5,863 nucleotides of DNA from RUG13409 sp045616985 (GTDB taxonomy: Bacteria > Bacillota > Clostridia > Peptostreptococcales > Anaerovoracaceae), in contig JAZLHU010000045.1 of assembly GCA_045616985.1 (NCBI GenBank), positions 1 to 5,863 of the forward strand, in the 5' to 3' direction. The notes beneath the pieces were generated by a model, which ran no database searches, was not told where the DNA came from, and worked only from the letters and a program-made list of their open reading frames with translations. The translations under genes and the position numbers were made by a program. Shown here in pieces: positions 1 through 5,778 of the stretch (position 1 is its first letter; each line of letters opens with the position of its first letter).

Positions 1-177
1 CTCACTGCCATCTACCAGATGCTGTCTACTGGAGAGCTGTGGAATCCAAGCGATCTTTACAAAATCGATATGCCTGCACCTTTAATTGAAAAACAAAAGG
101 TTAAGGCTATCAAACAAGCTAAGAAACTCTTACAAAAAGAGACATTACTTCCTCTTGATGAGCCTTTAGCTTCTTGA
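1..177 (+). CDS. C-terminal end of a transposase, probably IS110 family (partial, 5' end outside window)
   Basis: Reading frame 1 is open from the first base to a TGA at 175-177 and gives 58 residues starting LTAIYQMLSTGELWNPSDLY and ending in a Lys/Gln-rich helix. The pattern AIYxMLSTGExWNPSDLY resembles, from memory, the extreme C-terminus of IS110/IS116/IS902-type transposases (Transposase_20 end), which are DEDD recombinases that move DNA without a classical terminal inverted repeat. That assignment is recall of family style, not a search; another transposase family is possible. The catalytic parts lie outside the window, so intactness cannot be judged. It converges on the minus-strand operon, and its codons are more AT-rich than those of its neighbours, which suits a mobile element. 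Confidence 0.6.
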   Translation, partial: LTAIYQMLSTGELWNPSDLYKIDMPAPLIEKQKVKAIKQAKKLLQKETLLPLDEPLAS

Positions 178-410
178 TCTGATTTCTAAAGTTTTATATT
201 CATAAACAAGTTGCCCAATTTAGACAGCTTATTTAAGTATGCCAATTTATGGCTTTCCTCTACTTTCTTTCACACTATCTTCCCTCTAAAATTTCTATAT
301 CTCTTACCATGATGTAATTAACATCTTTAAATTCCGCAAAGGACTCGTTTGCCCTCCGGGGTTTTCCGGTATGGGTGCTTCTTTTAATATTCACTTTTTC
401 CTACAAAACT
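178..410. other. AT-rich intergenic stretch between the transposase end and the reductase operon
   Basis: These 233 bases separate two convergent genes and should hold the right end of the insertion element, but no boundary is visible: there is no clear target-site duplication or terminal repeat. Two small inverted repeats are present, at 241-253 (4-bp stem, then a pyrimidine-rich run on the plus strand) and 311-325 (5-bp stem, 5-base loop). Neither is a convincing intrinsic terminator. Bases 178-340 are much more AT-rich than the operon, and 341-370 is locally GC-rich with CCGG repeated at 356-359 and 366-369. If the element belongs to the IS1111 branch of IS110, its guide (bridge) RNA could be encoded here, but I cannot show that. 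Confidence 0.5.
275..394 (-). CDS. Possible small protein of 39 residues, unrecognised
   Basis: A GTG at 394-392 opens a 40-codon frame ending in TAG at 277-275. A modest Shine-Dalgarno-like AGG (402-400) lies five bases upstream, and an in-frame TAG at 403-401 excludes a longer start. The product begins MNIKRSTHTGKPRRANESF (GTG read as Met) and ends DIEILEGR: a basic N-terminal half followed by a mixed, protein-like segment, with no membrane segment or cysteine. It starts 16 bases after the reductase stop, so it could be the last gene of the operon, a fragment of a gene cut by the insertion element, or chance. I do not recognise the family. Short length and a weak start keep confidence low. 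Confidence 0.25.
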   Translation of the reverse strand: MNIKRSTHTGKPRRANESFAEFKDVNYIMVRDIEILEGR

Positions 411-1601
411 TTACGATAGTTTGCCGCTTGTAACATCGAATCTTTCCTTACAAACCTGAGTCCAACTCTTGTTTTCAGAATATTTCTCAGCGCATTTTTT
501 CATGATTTCGCTGATTTCAATTTTTTGCGGACACTGCCCTTCGCAGGAATGGCACTCAAGGCAGTCGGAAGGCTTGCGGCCTTCGGGAAGCTGTTCTATA
601 AACATAAGCGGTGTAAATGCCGAGCTTACCAAAAGGTCGTTATAGGCACCGATAATCCCCGGAATATCAAGCTCCTGCGGACATTCCTTTACGCAGTATC
701 TGCATGCCGTGCAAGGAATAAAGCTTGCAAGCTTTGCCGCAACATCATCAAGCAACTTATTTTCTTCTTCGCTAAGAGGCTTTCTTTCTTCGTAGGTTTT
801 GATATTATCCTGGACCTGTTCAAAATTGCTCATGCCGGAAAGTGCTACATTAACAAATTCCTTATCCTGAAGCCATCTGAGCGCCCATGCGGCAATTGAT
901 TCATCAGGTCTCAGGGCTTTCATTTTTTCTTCAAATACAGGGTTTAATTGGGCTAATTTCCCGCCTCTTACGGATTCCATTACCCAAATTCCCTTGCCGT
1001 ACCTTTGAAGAATTTCGCACTTTTCTTTTGCCTTTTGAAGCGTCCAGTCAAGATAGTTAAGCTGGATCTGACAGAACTCCAGCTTATCGCCGCAGCGCTT
1101 TAAGAAATCTTCAAGATTGTCAGGCGCACCGTGGCTTGAGAATCCAAGATGCCTGATCCTTCCAAGCTCCTTTTGCTTTACAAAATAATCAAGGATCCCG
1201 CGGCTTTCGTCGGTGTAAATGCCGTAGGAATTTTCACAGACATTATGAAGAAGATAAAAATCAAAATAATCAACTCCGCATTTTTTGAGCTGTCTTTCAA
1301 ATACCGCTTCGGGTTTTGTTTCATCGCTTTCAAGGCCCGGCTTTATCTGGTGCCCCGGATACTTGGTTGCAAGATAGAAGCTGTCTCTCGGATACTTCTT
1401 TAAAATCTTGCCGATGACCTCCTCGGACTCGCCGTTCATATACGGAACTGCGGTGTCGAAATAATTCACACCGTGCTCGTAAGCATAGTCTACCATTTTT
1501 TCCGTAAGCCCGCGGTCGACCTTTCCGCCTACAGTCGGGAATCTCATGCAGCCGAAGCCGAGAAGAGAAATTTTTTCACCGTTAAATTCTTTATATAACA
1601 T
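411..1601 (-). CDS. Aldo/keto reductase with C-terminal 2x[4Fe-4S] ferredoxin-like domain
   Basis: The 396-residue product is a two-part cytoplasmic oxidoreductase. Residues 1-285 form an aldo/keto reductase barrel. The usual catalytic tetrad is visible: D49 and Y54 in the FDTAVPY stretch, K80 in ATK and H119 in LLHN. Barrel motifs GFGCMRFP (15-22) and LGFSSH (152-157) are also present. Residues 297-307 and 347-357 each carry CxxCxxCxxxCP (C297, C300, C303, C307; C347, C350, C353, C357), the pattern of two 4Fe-4S clusters. This architecture is widespread in anaerobes as 'aldo/keto reductase, 4Fe-4S binding'; the substrate is unknown. Electron exchange between a nicotinamide site and the clusters is an inference. 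The ATG at 1601 has a near-perfect Shine-Dalgarno sequence overlapping the stop of the RNase HII gene. It is the last clear gene of the operon. Confidence 0.93.
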   Translation of the reverse strand: MLYKEFNGEKISLLGFGCMRFPTVGGKVDRGLTEKMVDYAYEHGVNYFDTAVPYMNGESEEVIGKILKKYPRDSFYLATKYPGHQIKPGLESDETKPEAVFERQLKKCGVDYFDFYLLHNVCENSYGIYTDESRGILDYFVKQKELGRIRHLGFSSHGAPDNLEDFLKRCGDKLEFCQIQLNYLDWTLQKAKEKCEILQRYGKGIWVMESVRGGKLAQLNPVFEEKMKALRPDESIAAWALRWLQDKEFVNVALSGMSNFEQVQDNIKTYEERKPLSEEENKLLDDVAAKLASFIPCTACRYCVKECPQELDIPGIIGAYNDLLVSSAFTPLMFIEQLPEGRKPSDCLECHSCEGQCPQKIEISEIMKKCAEKYSENKSWTQVCKERFDVTSGKLS

Positions 1602-1605
1602 AGCA

Positions 1606-1613
1606 CCCTCCTA
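1606..1613 (-). promoter_or_regulatory. Ribosome binding site of the reductase, overlapping the RNase HII stop
   Basis: Read on the minus strand, TAGGAGGG runs from 1613 to 1606 and lies four bases before the ATG at 1601. Its first three bases are the TAG stop of the upstream RNase HII gene. Ribosomes finishing that gene therefore sit on this site, which suggests translational coupling and fixes the reductase start. Confidence 0.8.
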
Positions 1614-2288
1614 CAAAAATGTTTTTCTGTGTATCGGACATGGGCCATGAGCTTTAAGGCCTTCATAATGAGCCTTTGTGCCATAGCCCTTATTGGAATC
1701 AAACGCATATCCCGGATAGATTTTGGACATCTCCACCATTTCTCTGTCCCTTGTTACCTTTGCGATGATTGATGCCGCTGCAATGGAAACAGAGCTTGCA
1801 TCCCCTTTTATTATTGATGTCTGCGGTATGGTAAGCCTTTTCAGATGAACTGCATCTATAAGAACGTGGTCCGGCTTAATGCTGAGGCTTTCTATTGCAT
1901 CAAGCATAGCTTCCTTGGTTGCCTCAAGAATATTGATTTCATCAATGCGTTCGGGCTCCCTTCTTCCGACAGCCCATGCAAGTGCAGCTTCCTTTATCTG
2001 ATCAAAAAGTTCGTCGCGCCTCTTTGGTGAAAGCTTTTTTGAATCATCCACACCAAGCAGCTTAAAGTCCTTAGGAAGTATAACGGCAGCGCTAACGACA
2101 GGACCTGCCAAAGGGCCTCTCCCCACTTCGTCAACGCCGCAGATGTAATCCGCGCCGCTGCCCCAAAGCGTTCTTTCATATTTGAGCATTTCCTGTAAAT
2201 GCTCTTCCTGTTTTAAAAGTCTTTCTGCTTTTGTCATTATCCGATCAATTATTATATACCTTGATCCAACCTGCGTTGTGCAATTCAT
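1611..2288 (-). CDS. rnhB: Ribonuclease HII
   Basis: RNase HII cuts the RNA strand of RNA-DNA hybrids and nicks at single ribonucleotides misincorporated in DNA, in the cytoplasm. In the 225-residue frame the signature DEVGRGPLAGP starts at residue 53. The four metal-binding acids are D53, E54, D145 (in LIDA) and D163 (in KGDASSVSIAAASIIAKVTRD). DDSKKLS (81-87) and the conserved tyrosine Y202 in KGYGT are present, and the C-terminus (HRKTFL) is typical. The start is uncertain. ATG at 2288 overlaps the previous stop by one base (TAATG), which favours coupling, but residues 1-17 are not family-like. M18 (base 2237, MTKAERLLKQEEHL) resembles usual RNase HII starts and would give 208 residues, although neither site has a good Shine-Dalgarno. 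The gene is complete and apparently active. Confidence 0.95.
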   Translation of the reverse strand: MNCTTQVGSRYIIIDRIMTKAERLLKQEEHLQEMLKYERTLWGSGADYICGVDEVGRGPLAGPVVSAAVILPKDFKLLGVDDSKKLSPKRRDELFDQIKEAALAWAVGRREPERIDEINILEATKEAMLDAIESLSIKPDHVLIDAVHLKRLTIPQTSIIKGDASSVSIAAASIIAKVTRDREMVEMSKIYPGYAFDSNKGYGTKAHYEGLKAHGPCPIHRKTFL

Positions 2289-3133
2289 TACAACAGTTCT
2301 CTGAAATACAAACCGGCGGTTCTTTCAAAATCTGCCGGAGCCTTTTCCATATACATTTCAAAAATCTTTTTGCAATGTGCCCGGTTTTCAACAGTGAAAT
2401 ACAGTTCTTCAAAGCCAAGCTGCGGGATACTCTTATCGCCTACATATACCGGCACAAAGTTTAAAAGCTCGGAGTATTGCTTCTCCCTGCAGATGATATT
2501 GAACTGCCTGCCCATTCTGTCGGTAATCTGCGGATGGCCGCTGCAGGCTCCGCAGCCGCCCTGTGTTCTTGCAGGGCAGGATCTGAATTTCATCATCGGG
2601 AGATAACCGTATGTAATCATTCCAACAGGAATATCTGTTTCGTTTTGTTTTAAAGACGATACAAGCTTTTTTGCATTTGCAAAGGAGAGCTCCGCCGAAA
2701 GCGTTGCGCTGCAAAGGCCAAGACTTTGGTATTCCTTAAGTGCCGCGGAATTCAATATGTTAAGCGTAAATCCGCCGTGAACATTAAATCCCATTTCTCT
2801 TGCCATACTGATAGCTCCGATATTTTCCGTAAGCACATCAGTAATGCCAAGCTCTTTGAGCTTTGACAGCTTTTCTTTTTGAGTTTTAATACTGCCTTCA
2901 AAAATCAATGGTCTGATTTCGGCAATCCATATTATCCCCAATGCCTGATCAACGCTATCTGAAATTCCGGTAACGATTTCCTGATTGAAAATTATCTCAT
3001 CACAAGGAAGAACAAGCTGGATTTTTCGGATTTCACTTAACCCATTTAAGTTTGTTTCATAGATGCTTTTACCTGAACTGTCAAAATCCGGCTCAAAAAT
3101 CTGAGAGGCCTTTTCGAAGCGTAATCTTATCAT
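2288..3133 (-). CDS. Stand-alone C-terminal half of a large U32-family protein
   Basis: This 281-residue protein matches, from memory, the C-terminal half of the roughly 650-780 residue bacterial U32 proteins, which are usually one polypeptide with the upstream gene's product. Visible landmarks are the barrel-like stretch HGGFTLNILNS (119-129), YGYLPMM (175-181), a four-cysteine set C186, C194, C197, C215 around the ITDRMGRQF segment, PVYVGDK (228-234) and the terminal GLYFREL. The cysteine arrangement recalls the Fe-S site of U32 proteins, so a second cluster is a reasonable inference. Its ATG overlaps the upstream TGA as ATGA (3133-3130), with an AGGAGAGG ribosome site at 3149-3142 inside the upstream gene's last codons. 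It is most likely a partner subunit of that product. There is no signal peptide, so it should be cytoplasmic. The peptidase label of the family is historical. Confidence 0.75.
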   Translation of the reverse strand: MIRLRFEKASQIFEPDFDSSGKSIYETNLNGLSEIRKIQLVLPCDEIIFNQEIVTGISDSVDQALGIIWIAEIRPLIFEGSIKTQKEKLSKLKELGITDVLTENIGAISMAREMGFNVHGGFTLNILNSAALKEYQSLGLCSATLSAELSFANAKKLVSSLKQNETDIPVGMITYGYLPMMKFRSCPARTQGGCGACSGHPQITDRMGRQFNIICREKQYSELLNFVPVYVGDKSIPQLGFEELYFTVENRAHCKKIFEMYMEKAPADFERTAGLYFRELL

Positions 3134-4380
3134 CTTCTTATCCTCTCCTCTCTTAATTTATCCAAAGCACTTCTTCTGAGCGCATTGAGTGCCGATGCAG
3201 GAAGCATCAGGCCTTCACCGCAATCAACAGAAAGCTTATCAAGATAATACGGTGTCCCGCCGGTTTTTGATAAACTCTTTTTTGCATACTCAAAATCAAG
3301 AGGCATATTTTTTGCAATCTGAGGAACCTCGCCTGCCACGCTGACCTTATGTGTGCCATCGGAAAGCTCCAGGCGGGACTGTTTATCGGAATAAACATAA
3401 AGATACATATCAACAGGTATTGTATGCGGTTCTTTTTCGTATAGCTTTGCAAGCTTTGGAAGAACACCGGCTGCAGCGGTCACATCTTCCTTTGTTCTGC
3501 ATCCGAACATATCAATGCTTCTCTTGCCTGTAAGATAGCCGTCGGTAAACCCGGAGCGCGAAAATACTCTGCGAAGGTCATCCGTATCTACTGGCTTTCC
3601 GTCAACTGCATTTCTGCACTGGGTAACGGCTTCGGCAACATACTCAGGACGCTTCATACGACCTTCGATCTTTAAGGTTTTTACGCCGGCATCCGAAAGT
3701 TCCCGTATGTGATTTATATACGACAAATCCTTAAGCGACAGCGCGTATTCTCTTCCGTTTAAGCCCCAATCAAGTCTGCACGGCTGAGCGCAAAGACCGC
3801 GATTTCCCGAGCGTCCGCCTATAAACGCAGACATATAGCAATTTCCTGAAATACCCACACAGTGGGCACCGTGGACAAACACCTCAAGATCCTCTCCGGT
3901 TTTCTCGTAGATTGCTTTTATCTCATCAAGGCTGAGCTCTCTGGCAAGCACAAACTGCTTAAAGCCGTAGTCTTTTAAAATCTTTACGCCTTCGCTGTTG
4001 TGCACGGCCATCTGCGTTGATGCGTGCATAGGAAGGTCCGGATATTTTTCTTTTACGTATTTTGCAGCGGCAAAGTCCTGAATAATCAGAGCATCGGCAT
4101 GTGCGTTTGCCGCAGTGTCAACGGTCTTGTGCATATCTTCGATTTCGCTGTCGCAAACAAGAGTGTTGATAGTGATGTTTACTTTACAGTTGTGCTCGTG
4201 ACAATAGTCTATGGATGTCTGCAGATTTTCTCCGTTGAAATTCGATGCATTTCTTCTTGCATTAAAATTCTGCAGACCGAAATACACAGCATCCGCACCG
4301 CATCGTATTGCGGCATAGAGCTGCTCTTCTCCGCCGACCGGAGCAAGTATTTCAGGTTTTCTGTTTTGATTATTGTTCAC
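3130..4380 (-). CDS. U32-family protein with DUF3656-like tail (RlhA-like N-terminal part)
   Basis: The 416-residue product starts PEILAPVGGEEQLYAAIRCGADAVYFG, the usual U32 opening, from a GTG at 4380; an in-frame TGA just upstream leaves no other start. The U32 core covers about residues 8-290: HASTQM (119-124), the signature HGAHCVGISGNC (170-181), RSGNRGLCAQPCR (190-202) and KIEGRMKRPEYVAEA (237-251). C174, C181, C197 and C201 are the likely Fe-S ligands. Residues about 310-410, ending in SKTGGTPYYLDKL and LPASALNALRRSALDKL, look like DUF3656, which follows the core in large U32 proteins such as RlhA (23S rRNA C2501 hydroxylation in E. coli). The protein stops exactly where those continue into a C-terminal half; here that half is the next, overlapping gene. 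RNA hydroxylation is inferred; the true target is unknown. Its ribosome site is weak. Confidence 0.9.
   Translation of the reverse strand: MNNNQNRKPEILAPVGGEEQLYAAIRCGADAVYFGLQNFNARRNASNFNGENLQTSIDYCHEHNCKVNITINTLVCDSEIEDMHKTVDTAANAHADALIIQDFAAAKYVKEKYPDLPMHASTQMAVHNSEGVKILKDYGFKQFVLARELSLDEIKAIYEKTGEDLEVFVHGAHCVGISGNCYMSAFIGGRSGNRGLCAQPCRLDWGLNGREYALSLKDLSYINHIRELSDAGVKTLKIEGRMKRPEYVAEAVTQCRNAVDGKPVDTDDLRRVFSRSGFTDGYLTGKRSIDMFGCRTKEDVTAAAGVLPKLAKLYEKEPHTIPVDMYLYVYSDKQSRLELSDGTHKVSVAGEVPQIAKNMPLDFEYAKKSLSKTGGTPYYLDKLSVDCGEGLMLPASALNALRRSALDKLREERIRR
3142..3149 (-). promoter_or_regulatory. Ribosome binding site of the C-terminal U32-like gene
   Basis: AGGAGAGG on the minus strand (3149 down to 3142) lies eight bases before the ATG at 3133. 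It is embedded in the last codons of the upstream U32 gene, which encode the charged tail REERIRR. Together with the ATGA overlap it supports separate, coupled translation of the two proteins rather than a sequencing frameshift. Confidence 0.7.
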
Positions 4381-4410
4381 GAAAAATCTGTCTCAAACTG
4401 TTTCAGTACT

Positions 4411-5604
4411 CTATTTCAATCTCTTTCTGATGATATCGCTGTTTTTTACTCCGTCAGGAGCATTGATGGTAAGTATCTTCATAGGAGAAGCGGAGCGGCT
4501 CAGGCTCTCGCCCTCTTCATTTACAATTGATTCGATCCTGAACGCCTTTCCTGCATATCCGGGAGTAAGCACTTCAAGCTCGTCGCCAAGGTCAAAGGGA
4601 TTTCTTGTTTCAATTTTTACTTTACCGTCTTTGCTGTCTTCGAGTGCGGTTGCAACAAAGAGGGTATTTCTTATGTAACCGTCTGTGTCAGGCGCAATGG
4701 CTTCAGGATTTCCAAGATAAAAGCCCGTACAGAACGGTCTGTGGCTTGCGGTGTCAACTTCGGATCTTGCCAAAACCGCATCGGTTTTCCCGTCAATAAG
4801 CATTCTGTATGCATTAACAACTGTTCCCACATAGAACGGAGTTCTCATGCGGCCTTCGATCTTGAACGAGCAAACGCCGGCCTTTTCAAGCTCGTCCAGA
4901 AGGTCCACGCAGCAAAGCTCTTTGGAACTTAAAATCTCCATGCCGCCTTCGCTTTCCTGAACTTCAAAGAATTCTCCGGGACGTTTTTCTTCCATAAGAT
5001 AATACTTCCATCTGCATGACTGTGCGCACTGACCCCTGTTTGCACTTCTGCCTGTGGTAAATGCGGAAATCATGCATCTTCCGGAATAGCTCATGCACAT
5101 CGCACCGTGCACAAAGGCTTCAAGCTGAAGGTCAGCCGGGATCTTCTTTCTTATTTGCGCGATCTTTTCAATGCTGAGCTCTCTTGCAAGAACAATACGT
5201 TTAACACCAAGATTGTAATACACCTGTGCAGCTTTATAGTTCATGCAATTTGCCTGCGTGCTGAGATGAATTTCTATGTCAGGGTTCTTTTCTTTAATTT
5301 CGGAAATTGCACCTATATCGGAAACGATAAGGGCATCAGCACCAAGGCTCGCCAGTCTCTTTGTATAATCTCCGAGCATCGGAATTTCAAGATTGTTCGG
5401 AAAGATGTTTACGGTTACGTACATCCTCTTTCCGGCATCGTGAATAAGCCCGGAGGCTTCGCCCAGAGTCTCCCAGGTAAAGCCTGCGGATGCAGCTCGC
5501 ATCTGCATCATCGGACCGCCGAGGTATATGGCATCGGCACCATATCTTAAAGCTGTTTTTACGGTTTCAATGTCTCCCGACGGAGCAAGTAATTCGGGTC
5601 TCAT
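4411..5604 (-). CDS. U32-family protein with U32 C-terminal domain (TrhP-like)
   Basis: The 397-residue product begins RPELLAPSGDIETVKTALRYGADAIYLGG, the standard U32 N-terminus. Core motifs follow in order: HLSTQANCMN (113-122), HGAMCMSYSGRC (166-177), RSANRGQCAQSCR (186-198) and KIEGRMRTPFYVG (248-260). C170, C177, C193 and C197 are the expected Fe-S ligands. From about residue 308 (GYIRNTLFV) to the end (DIIRKRLK) it carries the Peptidase_U32_C domain, giving the length and layout of E. coli TrhP/YegQ and Bacillus YrrO. Those proteins take part in prephenate-dependent 5-hydroxylation of tRNA uridine 34; the same role here is likely but not proven. It is the first complete gene of the operon. 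The ATG at 5604 fits the family start, though its Shine-Dalgarno is poor, and it overlaps a short upstream ORF by ATGA. The next gene follows after 30 bases. Confidence 0.92.
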   Translation of the reverse strand: MRPELLAPSGDIETVKTALRYGADAIYLGGPMMQMRAASAGFTWETLGEASGLIHDAGKRMYVTVNIFPNNLEIPMLGDYTKRLASLGADALIVSDIGAISEIKEKNPDIEIHLSTQANCMNYKAAQVYYNLGVKRIVLARELSIEKIAQIRKKIPADLQLEAFVHGAMCMSYSGRCMISAFTTGRSANRGQCAQSCRWKYYLMEEKRPGEFFEVQESEGGMEILSSKELCCVDLLDELEKAGVCSFKIEGRMRTPFYVGTVVNAYRMLIDGKTDAVLARSEVDTASHRPFCTGFYLGNPEAIAPDTDGYIRNTLFVATALEDSKDGKVKIETRNPFDLGDELEVLTPGYAGKAFRIESIVNEEGESLSRSASPMKILTINAPDGVKNSDIIRKRLK

Positions 5605-5663
5605 AATACTTCAATCCATTTCCTTATTTTTTGTATTGCCTGACGAGGCTTAATAGCCGGCAT
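5601..5663 (-). CDS. Possible 20-residue leader ORF coupled to the first U32 gene
   Basis: An ATG at 5663-5661 opens 20 codons, starting MPAIKPRQAIQ and rich in Lys, Arg and Ile, and ends in TGA at 5603-5601. That stop overlaps the U32 start as ATGA. There is no Shine-Dalgarno before it. If the promoter proposed here is right, the transcript would begin only about ten bases upstream, so initiation would be close to leaderless. An in-frame TAA lies a few codons upstream. It could help ribosomes reach the poorly marked U32 start, or be chance; there is no run of a regulatory amino acid to suggest classical attenuation. Confidence 0.2.
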   Translation of the reverse strand: MPAIKPRQAIQKIRKWIEVL

Positions 5664-5680
5664 GGCACTTTAATCTTTAT

Positions 5681-5709
5681 ATTTTATCATTATTTTTATA
5701 TCTCCACAA
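5681..5709 (-). promoter_or_regulatory. Candidate sigma-A promoter for the U32-rnhB-reductase operon
   Basis: On the minus strand a TAAAAT -10 box (5686-5681) is preceded by TGA, giving an extended -10. The hexamer TTGTGG lies 17 bases upstream (5709-5704) as a weak -35 with three of six consensus bases. The region between is very AT-rich. Transcription would start near 5674, leaving a leader of about 70 bases before the ATG at 5604. The -35 falls inside the hairpin arm at 5702-5714, so hairpin formation or a protein bound to the repeat could influence it. This is pattern matching only. Confidence 0.45.
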
Positions 5710-5753
5710 CTTGAAGGATTTTAGCGACGGTGTCAAGTTGTTGTGGAGTTTTT
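5702..5753 (+). terminator. Strong hairpin with T-run, terminator-like on the plus strand
   Basis: The arm CTCCACAACTTGA (5702-5714) pairs with 5733-5748, leaving a three-base bulge in the right arm and an 18-base loop. Five T residues (5749-5753) follow directly on the plus strand, as in an intrinsic terminator. On the minus strand the right flank becomes an A-run before the stem, and after the stem the sequence is A-rich, so it would not be a standard terminator for the minus-strand gene ending at 5779. No plus-strand gene precedes it. It may limit antisense transcription, stop or process the upstream minus transcript in a T-independent way, or be a dispersed palindromic repeat. Confidence 0.5.
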
Positions 5754-5778
5754 GGTTGACTCCCTCAAAATGACAATT

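Noticed and set aside
241..253. Small hairpin GCCAATTTATGGC followed by a pyrimidine-rich run, as a transposase terminator
   Set aside because: The stem has only four base pairs and the following run is broken by C and A residues, too weak to call an intrinsic terminator.
311..325. Inverted repeat GATGT/ACATC as a terminator of the reductase operon
   Set aside because: It has a five-pair AT-rich stem with no U-run on the minus strand, and it lies inside the possible 39-residue ORF.
187..413. Nine-base inverted repeat (TAAAGTTTT at 187-195, AAAACTTTA at 405-413) flanking the gap beside the transposase
   Set aside because: It is short and AT-only apart from one base, and its right copy includes the reductase stop codon. 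It is not positioned like insertion-element ends, so chance is the simplest explanation.
4024..4530. Plus-strand open frame of 168 codons antisense to the two U32 genes
   Set aside because: It lies opposite well-supported U32 coding sequence, crosses from one gene into the next, and its Cys/Phe/Ile-rich translation has no recognisable motif. It is a shadow of the real frames, as are the plus-strand frames at 525-899 and 5107-5550.
5605..5680. Riboswitch or structured attenuator in the operon leader
   Set aside because: Only two four-base-pair mini-stems are visible, at about 5642-5660. The leader is about 70 bases and matches no riboswitch core I know.
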